Assembly (NCBI RefSeq): GCF_009363075.1
Contig: NZ_CP045293.1
Coordinates: 2,604,001 to 2,668,000 of the forward strand
Length of the DNA stretch: 64,000 bases
Direction of reading: 5' to 3'
From: Paenibacillus guangzhouensis
Lineage (GTDB): Bacteria > Bacillota > Bacilli > Paenibacillales > Paenibacillaceae
The position numbers and the translations under genes are program-made. The notes below the pieces were generated by a model. The model did no database searches. It was not told the DNA's origin and was given only the letters and a program-made list of their open reading frames with translations. Of this stretch, positions 1 through 7,780 are shown piece after piece; positions within the stretch are counted from its first letter, which is position 1, and every line of letters begins with the position of its first letter.

Positions 1-62
1 AATTTGCTGAAGACATATTGCGATTCTTCGTCGGTACTGGTTACAATTCTTGTCTGATTCAT
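1..62 (-). CDS. 5' end of an unidentified gene, cut by the window edge
   Basis: An ATG at 62-60 follows a GGAG sequence at a normal distance and opens a frame that stays open to the window edge. Only the first 20 residues are visible (MNQTRIVTSTDEESQYVFSK). It lies 22 bases downstream of the DinB-like gene on the same strand and probably shares its transcript. The short N-terminus resembles the start of some GNAT acetyltransferases, but this is too little to name a function. Confidence 0.5.
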   Translation of the reverse strand, partial: MNQTRIVTSTDEESQYVFSK

Positions 63-84
63 CCTTGTCTCTCCATTCAGCTTC

Positions 85-606
85 TTATCCGAATCTCTTA
101 CGAATCATTCTGATCTGGCCTCTGTGGTTAATCTCATCTTCAAAGACGTGATACCACATGAAATAATAATTGGCTGGCTTGTTGTACCAGAAGGATTCTT
201 CCGTGTTCAACCAGTCATCATCGACCGTTGCGAACAATTCAAAAGTTCTCGTCCTTACTTGTTCCAACCGATCGATGTAGTAATTCAGTTCATTCCCCTT
301 GATCATGCGACGCCCTTCGTCTCCTAATCGAAGCGCCGGGCCCCATTCTAACCATTCTTCTTCCGATAATTCTCTTTGCCCGAACGTCATTACTTGATAG
401 GCATACTCTACCGCCGCAGAATGCAATAACAATGCACCGATCGAATTATGATCGGAATCGATTAAATAATCCAATTGCTCAACAGTTAAGCCGCGGGTCG
501 CCTCCAGTGTCGTATGCCGCGCATAGTTCATCATGGAGATTAGACGACTGATTTGAGGGGTAAACCCGGGTATGTCAGTAATGAGGTATATCTGATCCAT
601 ATTCAT
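85..606 (-). CDS. DinB/DUF664-like four-helix protein
   Basis: This 173-residue protein has the size and helical character of the DinB superfamily. Proteins of this family are metal-binding four-helix bundles, some of which are thiol-dependent S-transferases. Histidines expected to bind metal are seen in the LLLHSAAVEYAY segment near residue 62 and in EDEINHRGQIR near the C-terminus, the usual place for the family's last ligand. GGAG lies 9 bases before the ATG. It sits in a row of small minus-strand enzymes. The substrate cannot be inferred. The fold assignment is good, the activity unknown. Confidence 0.75.
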   Translation of the reverse strand: MNMDQIYLITDIPGFTPQISRLISMMNYARHTTLEATRGLTVEQLDYLIDSDHNSIGALLLHSAAVEYAYQVMTFGQRELSEEEWLEWGPALRLGDEGRRMIKGNELNYYIDRLEQVRTRTFELFATVDDDWLNTEESFWYNKPANYYFMWYHVFEDEINHRGQIRMIRKRFG

Positions 607-685
607 TATCCATCACTCCTCTTGTTCGTCATCAATCTGACCTAATCAGATTGATTGTCAGGTTCACGGCCTACCTCTCTAGACG

Positions 686-1165
686 TTATCGATTACGCAA
701 TACGACAGACGTCTCGATCTGTCTTCTCGGGACGTTCCAATATTTCTGCAGCAAGGTTTCTTTCTCCTCGTGAGAGACAAGATAGAATCCATTCTTCTCA
801 TAAAAACGAATGGCCCATGTGGCAGAATCCCATGTTCCGATGAGGATTGGTTTGTTCGTTAATCTTGTCAGGTGAGAGAGCAGCTTCGTACCCACGCCAC
901 TATTTCGTTGATTAGTTCTAACGTAAGCATGTCGAATTAAGGATACATCCCCTTTATCCTGAATGCCCATGACGCCAATGAAATGGTCATCCTCTTCATA
1001 TCCCCAGAAAGTGACTCCGTCGGAGATTTCACGGGTTAACTCATCCAATGCCATATAGGGTTCATGATACCGATCATCCGGTATAATCCCTTTATACGCT
1101 GATGCTGCGTCATTAATAATCTGGAACATGGCATCGACATCCGTTGCCGTACATTGTCTAATCAT
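686..1165 (-). CDS. GNAT family N-acetyltransferase
   Basis: The 159-residue protein is a single GNAT domain, which transfers an acetyl group from acetyl-CoA to an amine. The acetyl-CoA binding signature is visible as RTNQRNSGVGTKLLSHL around residues 83-99 (R/Q-x-x-G-x-G/A type), and the final strand and helix appear as AIRFYEKNGF. The start codon overlaps the stop of the upstream GNAT gene by four bases (ATGA), so translation is probably coupled. GGAGG precedes the ATG by 7 bases. The substrate is unknown. Confidence 0.88.
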   Translation of the reverse strand: MIRQCTATDVDAMFQIINDAASAYKGIIPDDRYHEPYMALDELTREISDGVTFWGYEEDDHFIGVMGIQDKGDVSLIRHAYVRTNQRNSGVGTKLLSHLTRLTNKPILIGTWDSATWAIRFYEKNGFYLVSHEEKETLLQKYWNVPRRQIETSVVLRNR

Positions 1166-2085
1166 TCTCGAACCTCCGCCGTTTCATAAATTGGTGTCGT
1201 ATCCCGTAATCGAGTCGTGATCCAATGGAAAATAGGTCCTTCATGGAAACCTGACTTTATCGCTAATCGCTTCATCTCAGGCGTATCCGTCCAGAGGATG
1301 AACCGTTTGAACCCGAATACCGCACAGCTGTTATACATATGTGATAACATGGCATGCCCTAGACCTTGGCCCCGATACGCCTCTGAAATTTCAATCCATT
1401 CGATGGCAGCACAGCCTTCATCCGTTAAAGAACGAGCTTGGGCCGAAGGCGTCCAAACGTCGATTTCACCGATCATGTGATCATCTGCCATAAGTTCGTA
1501 ACGGAGCTGCAGCTCTTGCAGATTGTTCGATAGATTCACATGATAACCATGCGGCAACTCTCGTAGTTGCAATGGTCCGTCAGACCAATAACATGTCCAA
1601 AGCTCCTCTTCATAACCATTTACGCTGCGTACAGCATCTAGTAAATGTGGCCAGCAATCCGGTATACCTGCCCAGCCAGCTCCAAAAGGATTCCGAGATA
1701 TATGAATAGATTCGCATCCGTAATCAAGAGCGATTTGATGAAGATGATGATAGAACGCCTTGAGTTCCTTCAATGATACTGGGTCTCCGACCATCCAGAG
1801 CAAATCCACATCTTGTTCAGATGCGCCTTGCTCGCTTGGACAATCAGGCAACGGGAACGATAGCCCTGCCGCTGCAATCAACTCGCCTTCTTGGATCGCC
1901 AAGAAGATTTTGCAATCTCGTTCTTCGGCACCATACCATTGATCCGTCATGTGACCAGGGTGATGCAAGATCTCCAGGAACTCCTCATACTTCAATTCGA
2001 TAAATGGAGGAACTTGACGCACATGGCTGCGAACCATGTCAAACAACTTCGTTTGATAGGATTCTTGATACATTGTAATCTTCAT
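1162..2085 (-). CDS. GNAT family acetyltransferase, about 307 residues
   Basis: The C-terminal third is a clear GNAT domain: IEWIEISEAYRGQGLGHAM carries the acetyl-CoA loop R-G-Q-G-L-G, followed by the strand and helix around LAIKSGFHEG. The N-terminal two thirds are weakly GNAT-like, so the protein may hold two tandem GNAT folds, only the last with a good CoA loop. The frame is open further upstream to an ATG at 2142, but the ATG at 2085 has AAAGGGA at a good distance and gives the usual GNAT opening MKITMYQ. It is coupled to the next GNAT gene by an ATGA overlap. Confidence 0.8.
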   Translation of the reverse strand: MKITMYQESYQTKLFDMVRSHVRQVPPFIELKYEEFLEILHHPGHMTDQWYGAEERDCKIFLAIQEGELIAAAGLSFPLPDCPSEQGASEQDVDLLWMVGDPVSLKELKAFYHHLHQIALDYGCESIHISRNPFGAGWAGIPDCWPHLLDAVRSVNGYEEELWTCYWSDGPLQLRELPHGYHVNLSNNLQELQLRYELMADDHMIGEIDVWTPSAQARSLTDEGCAAIEWIEISEAYRGQGLGHAMLSHMYNSCAVFGFKRFILWTDTPEMKRLAIKSGFHEGPIFHWITTRLRDTTPIYETAEVRE

Positions 2086-2123
2086 ACGTTTCCCTTTCAT
2101 TTCTCCCACATATTTGATTAGAA

Positions 2124-2267
2124 TTAAAGTCTCATATGCCATGGCTTCAGCGTTCCGACAAGAGCTATAGGTTTCTCCTCTTGTATAGCCCGAATGATTC
2201 CAGCCGATAATGAAATCATCTGCTTATGTTCAGGATACGTACCGCCAACGATCAAAATATGTGCCAT
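2124..2267 (-). CDS. Small hypothetical protein (47 residues), possibly a gene remnant
   Basis: An ATG preceded by AAGGTGG opens a 47-codon frame starting MAHILIVGGTYPEHKQM and ending TLKPWHMRL. The start looks like the first strand of a Rossmann-type or NAD-binding protein, but the frame stops far too early for such a domain. It fills the gap between the VOC gene and the GNAT gene on the same strand. It may be a true small protein or the 5' end of a decayed gene. No homologue is recognised. Confidence 0.35.
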   Translation of the reverse strand: MAHILIVGGTYPEHKQMISLSAGIIRAIQEEKPIALVGTLKPWHMRL

Positions 2268-2276
2268 ACCGCCACC

Positions 2277-2645
2277 TTATCGAGCGTGAGGTTGATATGC
2301 GCCGAGCTCATTGCCAAATGGATCCACGAACTTGAGGACAATACCGAATCCTTCATCTTGATACATTCGAATGAAGACGTTGTTCTCGATTAAAACGCGA
2401 TGTAATTGCTCAATGTTGTTGGATAATAACATAAATGCCGGCATAGGAAAGTCCGTATCGGAACGCCAAGCAACCTTTGTATCTTTGTTGGTGTAGTGAA
2501 GCATAAGTACTGGTCCCTCGCTAAATTTCAACCACCCTTCGGACATGACTTCTAATTCGAGTATTTTGGAATACCATGCCGTAGCTTCTATTAGGTCACT
2601 AACAGGTAATTGCACATGATCTACGCATACAATACGCTTACTCAT
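2277..2645 (-). CDS. VOC (glyoxalase/bleomycin-resistance fold) family protein
   Basis: From the ATG at 2645 this is a 122-residue single VOC module: VDHVQLPVSDLIEATAWYSK gives the first beta-alpha-beta unit with a metal-type histidine, and KFVDPFGNELGAYQP gives the typical C-terminal D-P-x-G-N segment. VOC proteins are dioxygenases, lyases or resistance proteins; which one cannot be told here. An AAGGAG stands 9 bases before the ATG. The reading frame continues upstream without a stop into the tail of the frameshifted Nudix gene, so a Nudix-VOC fusion or a lost stop codon is possible. Confidence 0.78.
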   Translation of the reverse strand: MSKRIVCVDHVQLPVSDLIEATAWYSKILELEVMSEGWLKFSEGPVLMLHYTNKDTKVAWRSDTDFPMPAFMLLSNNIEQLHRVLIENNVFIRMYQDEGFGIVLKFVDPFGNELGAYQPHAR

Positions 2646-3088
2646 CTTCAGATTCTCCTTTGCGACTATACTCTGTTCATTAAAATAGGTAACTTCGACA
2701 TCTCTACGAACAATCTCACGCAGCCCTTCTAGATAATAAGGCATCAATTGATCCGCTTGCTCTAAGTCAATCCATTGAATATCTTGAATCTCGTCAGGTC
2801 TTAATATGGTTTGTGTACCCCCAGTAATTTCTGCTTGAATGTAAAAAACACCGCATGCTCCTGCTGTTTCTCCAAGATGGCTTCATTGACTGCAACGATG
2901 CCATGAACTTGAATATCGAGGCCCGTCTCTTCTTTGGCTTCTCGAATGGCAGCAGATTCAAGTGATTCCCCCTCTTCTACGAGGCCGCCTGGGAGCGTCC
3001 ATTTTCCGTTGTCATCATTCTTCACCATTAGGATCTTAGATTTCGTCTCATTCGTCATTAATGAATATACAATGTTTATCCTTCTCAT
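2646..3088 (-). pseudogene. Nudix hydrolase interrupted by a frameshift
   Basis: The first part, from the ATG at 3088 (GGAGG upstream), contains a full Nudix box, GGLVEEGESLESAAIREAKE with ETG following, which binds the metal for hydrolysis of nucleoside-diphosphate-linked substrates. The frame then runs into a stop at 2801. One frame over, from about 2842 to 2646, the normal continuation is readable (FQAEITGG... IQWIDLEQADQLMPYYLEG), typical for the C-terminus of this family. A single missing base close to 2842 explains both. No stop separates this second part from the VOC gene. It could be a true mutation or a sequencing error. Confidence 0.7.
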
Positions 3089-3118
3089 CGTAGGCGCCTC
3101 CGCTCCTCACAGGTTATC

Positions 3119-3481
3119 TCAGTTACTCCTGATCAAATCCAATATCGGCCTGGTATAGGTATCGAACTTCGAATCATCTTGCATTGAAATCCAAGCAACT
3201 TCTACAATATCGTCATTGTCAGCATTGGACCTATCCAATCCTATCTCGCCGCCAATGATCTGAGCTTCATACGTGTATTTCCCATTTGTGTAGGATAGTA
3301 ATTTCGATATTTGGATCTCATAGCCCGTCTCTTCTAATACTTCTCTTATACACGCACGTTCAGGCGTTTCTCCATCCTCAATTCCGCCGCCAGGATAATT
3401 CCAGATGATATCCCCTCTGTCGACGAACTGCCTGACCATCAACACGTTATGATTCTGTATAATGATTGCTTGTGATATCAT
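3119..3481 (-). CDS. Nudix hydrolase
   Basis: This is a compact Nudix protein of about 120 residues. The complete Nudix box is visible as GGGIEDGETPERACIREVLE followed by ETGYEI around residues 33-58, with all the acidic metal ligands. Members hydrolyse nucleotide derivatives; specificity cannot be read from the sequence. The ATG at 3481 gives the usual start just before the first strand; a TTG at 3493 in the same frame is an alternative and neither has a strong ribosome site. It lies directly upstream of the frameshifted Nudix gene and may be an older duplicate of it. Confidence 0.82.
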   Translation of the reverse strand: MISQAIIIQNHNVLMVRQFVDRGDIIWNYPGGGIEDGETPERACIREVLEETGYEIQISKLLSYTNGKYTYEAQIIGGEIGLDRSNADNDDIVEVAWISMQDDSKFDTYTRPILDLIRSN

Positions 3482-3568
3482 CCAATCTACCAACTTTCTT
3501 CGTTCGCATTCTTATTCTAGGATTGGGAAATAATAAAATAAAGAGACCAGGGATCGTTACCAAGCGAT

Positions 3569-4075
3569 TTAATTCTCTGCGATCATACATAGAAACTCCA
3601 CATCTTGCCCCTGAACGCTGCTAATCACCAAGCCATGCTCTACGAATCCATTATCCCGATAGACTTGTATTGCTCTTTGGTTAAAACTCGCGACAACGAG
3701 ACGGAATTTCGATTGATCGAATTGATGTCTAAGATAATCCATCCCTTCCTGCACAAAGGCTTTTCCCATTCCTATTCCAGTCCGTGACGGCGCGAGACCG
3801 AGCCCAATATCCATGAAGCTGTCATCCACATAGATTCCCGCCGCGTATCCCCCTGGTACTCTAGCGGTGTTGCCAATGCAGAAGAATCCGATGATCAACG
3901 AAGGATCTTGATCTTGATCTTGATCTTGAGAGACACTGTAATATTCACCACTCAGCAGTTCCATCAACACTTCATCATCATTGTCAAAATTATAGAAATC
4001 GTATGGCGTCTGGTAGCGCCAACGCATGATGTTCTGCGCATGCTCTCTTGTCATCGGTTGGAAAATGAAAGTCAT
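3569..4075 (-). CDS. GNAT family N-acetyltransferase
   Basis: This 168-residue GNAT domain has the RimI-like order of elements: FQPMTREHAQNIMRWRY at the start, a CoA loop SRTGIGMGKAFVQEG near residue 115, and ASFNQRAIQVYRDNGF near 142, a common arrangement in acetyltransferases acting on protein N-termini or small amines. AAAGGAGG lies 9 bases before the ATG at 4075; an upstream in-frame start at 4129 has no such site. A run of alternating Asp and Gln at about residues 50-58 is encoded by a six-base tandem repeat and probably forms a surface loop. Confidence 0.85.
   Translation of the reverse strand: MTFIFQPMTREHAQNIMRWRYQTPYDFYNFDNDDEVLMELLSGEYYSVSQDQDQDQDPSLIIGFFCIGNTARVPGGYAAGIYVDDSFMDIGLGLAPSRTGIGMGKAFVQEGMDYLRHQFDQSKFRLVVASFNQRAIQVYRDNGFVEHGLVISSVQGQDVEFLCMIAEN
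3904..3927. repeat. Six-base tandem repeat (GATCTT x4) inside a GNAT gene
   Basis: Four perfect copies of GATCTT run from 3904 to 3927 and encode the Asp-Gln alternation of the acetyltransferase. Because the unit is six bases, copy-number change would lengthen or shorten the loop by two residues and keep the frame. Confidence 0.9.
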
Positions 4076-4147
4076 AACCGAAAACCTCCTTTGCGTACCA
4101 TATAAACCCATATAATCCAAGTCTAACATTATTCATGAAATAGACGC

Positions 4148-4175
4148 AAAAAAAAAGCCGCATCATCTGCGGCTT
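4148..4175 (-). terminator. Rho-independent terminator of the YebC-family gene
   Basis: On the minus strand an AAGCCGCA/TGCGGCTT stem with a five-base loop is followed by a run of T. It lies 14 bases after the stop of the YebC-family gene. Confidence 0.9.
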
Positions 4176-4188
4176 TCATCAGCAATTT

Positions 4189-4902
4189 CTATAGTTCTAC
4201 GTTGTGATACACTTGCTGAACATCTTCAAGATCTTCGAGCGCATCGATCATTTTCTCGAATTGCGCTTGGGAGTCTTCAGGTAATGTTACATCAGACTGA
4301 GCCAACATTGTAAGCTCTGCAACGGTGAATTCCGTAATTCCCACTTGCTTGAAGGCCTCTTGAACAGCATGGAACTGATCAGGATCAGCGTATACCATCA
4401 CTGTCTCGTCTTCCTCAACGACGTCACGAACATCAACATCAGCTTCGAGCAAAATTTCGATGACTTCATCGACAGTTTTCCCTTCAAGACCGATTACGGC
4501 AGTCGCATCGAACATATATGCAACGGATCCGTTAACACCCATGTTGCCGCCATTTTTGTTAAAAGCTGAGCGTACTGCGGAAGCCGTACGGTTAACGTTA
4601 TTCGTCAGCGCATCGACGATCACCATCGATCCGTTCGGACCGAATCCTTCGTAACGAAGCTCTTCGTAATTCTCTTCTGCGCTGCCTTTTGCTTTATCCA
4701 ACGCACGATCAATGATCGCTTTCGGAACGTTGTATGTCTTTGCACGCTCAAGAACAACTTTTAGGGCGCGGTTCGATTCAGGATCTGGTTCGCCTTTCTT
4801 AGCCGCAACATAAATCTCGACTCCGAACTTGGCATATACTCGACTCACGTTTGCGTCTTTCGACGCTTTCTTTTCCTTGATGTTATTCCACTTACGACCC
4901 AT
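4189..4902 (-). CDS. YebC/PmpR (TACO1) family protein
   Basis: The 237-residue protein starts [17 protein letters not shown] and continues with the conserved block YGFGPNG-like [18 protein letters not shown], the family hallmark. The MGRKW opening and length fit the YeeN/YeeI branch (YebC2) rather than the longer classical YebC. The family was long annotated as transcription regulators; more recent work links it to helping ribosomes through proline-rich stretches, so a role on the ribosome is likely. It stands alone between terminators, with no obvious functional partner. A strong terminator follows it. Confidence 0.93.
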   Translation of the reverse strand: MGRKWNNIKEKKASKDANVSRVYAKFGVEIYVAAKKGEPDPESNRALKVVLERAKTYNVPKAIIDRALDKAKGSAEENYEELRYEGFGPNGSMVIVDALTNNVNRTASAVRSAFNKNGGNMGVNGSVAYMFDATAVIGLEGKTVDEVIEILLEADVDVRDVVEEDETVMVYADPDQFHAVQEAFKQVGITEFTVAELTMLAQSDVTLPEDSQAQFEKMIDALEDLEDVQQVYHNVEL

Positions 4903-5004
4903 GCTGTACCTACTTTCTCAATATCTAATATGTACTTACCCTCTATTATAACGAAAAACAACAACTTTCGCATCCCTCTTCGTACAAGAGCGGCCCTGTC
5001 GAAA

Positions 5005-5044
5005 TAAAAAAACCGTACCCCTTAACTACCGGAGATACGGCTTT
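5005..5044 (-). terminator. Rho-independent terminator after copZ
   Basis: On the minus strand a GCCGTA/TACGG stem with further pairing inside is followed by seven T. It begins about 15 bases after the copZ stop. Confidence 0.8.
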
Positions 5045-5058
5045 CCACTATTATAGGA

Positions 5059-5259
5059 TTATTTCACGTCGTAACCTTGGTCTTCAATCGCTTCTTTAAT
5101 TTGTGCAGCGGATAATTTACTGCCATCGAACTCAACAGCAACCGTACCTGCCCCAAGATCAACCTTGCCATTCGCACCGATTTGTTTCAATGCACCTTCA
5201 ATCGAATTCACACAATGATTACAAGACATACCTTCTACATTAAATGTTTTATTTTCCAT
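5059..5259 (-). CDS. copZ: Copper chaperone CopZ (heavy-metal-associated domain)
   Basis: This 66-residue protein is a single HMA domain with the metal-binding loop GMSCNHC at residues 10-16. CopZ binds Cu(I) through the two cysteines and hands it to a copper-exporting ATPase or back to the CsoR regulator. No CopA pump gene is present in the window, so the partner must lie elsewhere. The gene has its own strong promoter with an operator matching that of the adjacent csoR. The HMA assignment is secure; mercury chaperones share the fold, but the csoR neighbour points to copper. Confidence 0.92.
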   Translation of the reverse strand: MENKTFNVEGMSCNHCVNSIEGALKQIGANGKVDLGAGTVAVEFDGSKLSAAQIKEAIEDQGYDVK

Positions 5260-5312
5260 GTCGCAGCAGCTCCCTTAGGCTCATTTGATGCAATGCATCG
5301 TCTTATGTTTTT

Positions 5313-5341
5313 AGTATACCCCTCTACCCTATAATTGTCAA
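5313..5341 (-). promoter_or_regulatory. copZ promoter with CsoR-type operator
   Basis: The minus strand carries TTGACA (5341-5336), a 17-base spacer and TATACT (5318-5313). The spacer and the -10 box hold a 17-base G-tract element flanked by ATA and TAT (5332-5316) that matches the element in front of csoR in length, ends and G-richness. CsoR binding here would block RNA polymerase until Cu(I) arrives. The promoter is clear; the operator role is inferred. Confidence 0.8.
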
Positions 5342-5411
5342 GTGAAAAATAGGATTGCCCTTTATCTTCTTTTTTACCACGATTCGGGGCGCTCCCTCTT
5401 CTTATTCTGCA

Positions 5412-5756
5412 TTACTTCATTAATTTATTCATCGTCGTCAGCAGCTCATCGAGCACCTCATTATCGCCTTCTTGAATCCGTTCGACGATACAGCTCTTCA
5501 TATGATGCTCAAGCAACAGCTTCCCTACGCCATTCAGCGCGGATTGAATGGATGCGATCTGATTCAGCACATCATCACAATACGTATCCTTCTCAATCAA
5601 GCCCTTCACGCCTCGCACTTGACCTTCAATCCGATTCAACCGACTAATCAGGTTGCTCTTCGTTTTATCCGAATGATGACTCTTCCGATGGTTCCCACTT
5701 CCGCATGAATCATGCGTTGACATCTCTTGTTGCTCAACTTGCTCTTTCTCCATCAT
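5412..5756 (-). CDS. csoR: CsoR family copper-sensing repressor
   Basis: The 114-residue all-helical protein belongs to the CsoR/RcnR family. The Cu(I) ligand pattern is seen as Cys60, His85 and Cys89, with the same spacing (25 and 4) as in the characterised copper sensors, so copper rather than nickel or formaldehyde is expected. An N-terminal tail of about 30 residues is rich in His and Cys, unlike minimal CsoR, and may bind metal too. It should repress copZ and itself. The ATG at 5756 is followed by a second ATG; either could be used. Confidence 0.92.
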   Translation of the reverse strand: MMEKEQVEQQEMSTHDSCGSGNHRKSHHSDKTKSNLISRLNRIEGQVRGVKGLIEKDTYCDDVLNQIASIQSALNGVGKLLLEHHMKSCIVERIQEGDNEVLDELLTTMNKLMK

Positions 5757-5793
5757 GAATCACTTCCTCTCTAACGTACATCCTCATGACTTT

Positions 5794-5822
5794 ATTCTAA
5801 CATAGCCCCCCCTCCTATGCAA
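5794..5822 (-). promoter_or_regulatory. csoR promoter with CsoR-type operator
   Basis: TTGCAT (5822-5817), a 17-base spacer and TAGAAT (5799-5794) form a sigma-A promoter on the minus strand. The spacer contains ATAGG, a run of seven G and CTAT (5818-5802), 17 bases long like the copZ element. Autorepression by CsoR is inferred. Confidence 0.72.
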
Positions 5823-5968
5823 TTCCCAAGTGTGATCCCGATCCCCCCGCATCATTGACAGGTTTGAGAACATTAGGCAAGGAAATTTAGATAGATTAAT
5901 TAATTAGATTGCTTTATAATTGGTTTGTTTATTATCATGGGACATTTGTCATAGAAAGGAGAATTTGC

Positions 5969-6892
5969 ATGAACGACAAGTTAAGAGTCCTCATGCGAGC
6001 AACGCGGATCCGTGTGATTCCCGTCATGCTTATTCCTGTTGTATTAGGGGCTCTCGGCGCGTATGTCTGGGACGGCGTATTCCATCCCATTCTTCTACTC
6101 ATCACTTTGCTCGGCTCTGGCGCAGCGCACTTATTTTCGAATATGATCAATGATCTATGGGATTACCGCAACGGTGTCGACGAAGCAGCCAAACAGACCG
6201 AAGGTTTAATCTCGACGAACTCCGGATTCCTTGCGAATGGCATCATCCCTGAACGAGTCTTCGCTTCTATTACTTGGAGCTTATTCGGGATTGCGGTGCT
6301 GTGCGGCGTCATTCTTAGCTTCCTGAGCGGTTGGTGGGCTTTCGTGCTCGGATTAATCGGCGGTCTGATTGCATATTTCTACGTTGCACCACCGCTTAAA
6401 TTCGGCTACCGCGGCAAAGGCTATAGCGAAATCGCCATCTTATTATCTTTTGGGATTCTTCCCATTGCCGGTGCCTATTATGTACAGACGGGGCATTTCG
6501 ATTACCGCGCGGTATTATTGTCATTGCCGGTAGGACTGCTTACGACACTGCTGCTATTTAATCACCATTTCTTGCATTGGCAAGCAGACAAGGCTTCGGG
6601 GAAAAATACGCTTGTCGTCGTCTGGGGAGAGCAGCGCTCGCTGAAATTCTCAAGATTTCTCATGTTCCTCTCCTACGGATCCTTAATCTTATGCGTGGCG
6701 TTAGGAATTCTACCGATTTATGGGCTGGTTGCGCTTCTTACGGCCTATCCGATCTATAACGTATACGGACGCCTTGCGAGCACGAATCAATCCCATGCTT
6801 ATCTTCCGCTCATGGGTGCATCCTCCAAAGCTGCCATTCGATGCGGCGGCATTATGGCCATTAGTTTAATCATTCAAGGACTCATCCAATAA
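5969..6892 (+). CDS. menA: UbiA-family prenyltransferase, probably MenA
   Basis: The 307-residue membrane protein has about eight hydrophobic segments and both Asp-rich motifs of UbiA prenyltransferases: NDLWD at residues 61-65 and DKASGKNT at 207-214. In this family MenA joins a polyprenyl chain to 1,4-dihydroxy-2-naphthoate in menaquinone synthesis, and the length fits MenA well. The ATG at 5969 has AAAGGAG 8 bases upstream; an in-frame ATG at 5909 lacks a site. A TATAAT at 5915-5920 may be its -10 box. No other men genes are adjacent, so UbiA-family members with other acceptors cannot be fully excluded. Confidence 0.85.
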   Translation: MNDKLRVLMRATRIRVIPVMLIPVVLGALGAYVWDGVFHPILLLITLLGSGAAHLFSNMINDLWDYRNGVDEAAKQTEGLISTNSGFLANGIIPERVFASITWSLFGIAVLCGVILSFLSGWWAFVLGLIGGLIAYFYVAPPLKFGYRGKGYSEIAILLSFGILPIAGAYYVQTGHFDYRAVLLSLPVGLLTTLLLFNHHFLHWQADKASGKNTLVVVWGEQRSLKFSRFLMFLSYGSLILCVALGILPIYGLVALLTAYPIYNVYGRLASTNQSHAYLPLMGASSKAAIRCGGIMAISLIIQGLIQ

Positions 6893-6922
6893 TCGAACAC
6901 TAGACAGAAATGAGGCGCTAAC

Positions 6923-7651
6923 ATGGAGAAACAACTTATTTTTGGAGATTTTGATACGATTCTATCCGAAGGGAAGGTCTGGAAAATTGGCGGTTTCCCG
7001 CTTCCTGACGGTTCTTTCTGGGAATATCGCGAGCCAGACGCCGTGGTTATCGTTCGAAACGGCATCCTCTACGTTCGTGCGCCGCTGAGCAGACAGAATA
7101 ACAACATTCAGATCTTGGACAATGCCAAGCATATGTATTATTCCGTCGAGAACGTCATCGTCCCGGAATCGGGCGAAGTCAGCTTCGAGCTTCAAATTCG
7201 CGCACGAACGCAGAATACGATCCCAGGAGATTTGTATGATGGGTATGTTTCCCTAAACCTGCTTGATTTTACGACAGGTGCGGCGCTTGATTTCTTCGCA
7301 GGCAATGATAAGTATGCTAGCGTCTATGCCGTACTTCCCTTCCCAGGCGTTGAAGTGCCTAAAATGGATAGAACGCGATACTTCTGCATTTTCAAGGAAG
7401 ATACGAACTTCAAACCAAGAGAATTCAACACATACAAAATAACATACAACCGCGTCAAAGATGAAGTCGTCTTCTATCTCAATGGCGAAGAGGTTCGTCG
7501 GGAGACCGGGGTACCGATTAAATTCAATCAGTTCACCATCGCCCTTGGCATCATGACCGAGAAGGATTTAACGCCAGAAGGCAGCGTATCCGTCCACGGG
7601 CAAACCGTGATCGCAGAGTATTCACCCGTAACCGTAACGATTACCGAATAA
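6923..7651 (+). CDS. DUF6081-like protein, probably beta-sandwich
   Basis: This 242-residue cytosolic-looking protein (no signal peptide, no membrane segment) begins with a pattern recalling DUF6081 proteins: a target phrase W-K-I-G-G-F-P-L-P-D-G-S-F-W-E-Y near residues 20-35. The second half (YKITYNRVKDEVVFYLNGEE, then a GQTVIAEYSPVTVTI end) resembles the strands of concanavalin-like sandwiches that bind carbohydrate. No catalytic residues can be assigned. It follows the MenA-like gene by 30 bases on the same strand and may be co-transcribed. Family assignment is from memory of motifs only. Confidence 0.6.
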   Translation: MEKQLIFGDFDTILSEGKVWKIGGFPLPDGSFWEYREPDAVVIVRNGILYVRAPLSRQNNNIQILDNAKHMYYSVENVIVPESGEVSFELQIRARTQNTIPGDLYDGYVSLNLLDFTTGAALDFFAGNDKYASVYAVLPFPGVEVPKMDRTRYFCIFKEDTNFKPREFNTYKITYNRVKDEVVFYLNGEEVRRETGVPIKFNQFTIALGIMTEKDLTPEGSVSVHGQTVIAEYSPVTVTITE

Positions 7652-7780
7652 CACCGGACACGTGCCGTACTTGTCAAATAGTACTAGTGTACACAGACTT
7701 TCTCCCGTCTTATGATTATGAAGTCACGTTTCGAACATGGACAACTTCGATCAATCATAGGAACGGGAGAGACGGATTTC

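Noticed and set aside
1217-1480. Open frames opposite the GNAT, glucosidase, Psp and glycosyltransferase genes
   Set aside because: They are antisense to well-supported genes, lack ribosome sites and show compositional shadows of the real coding strand.
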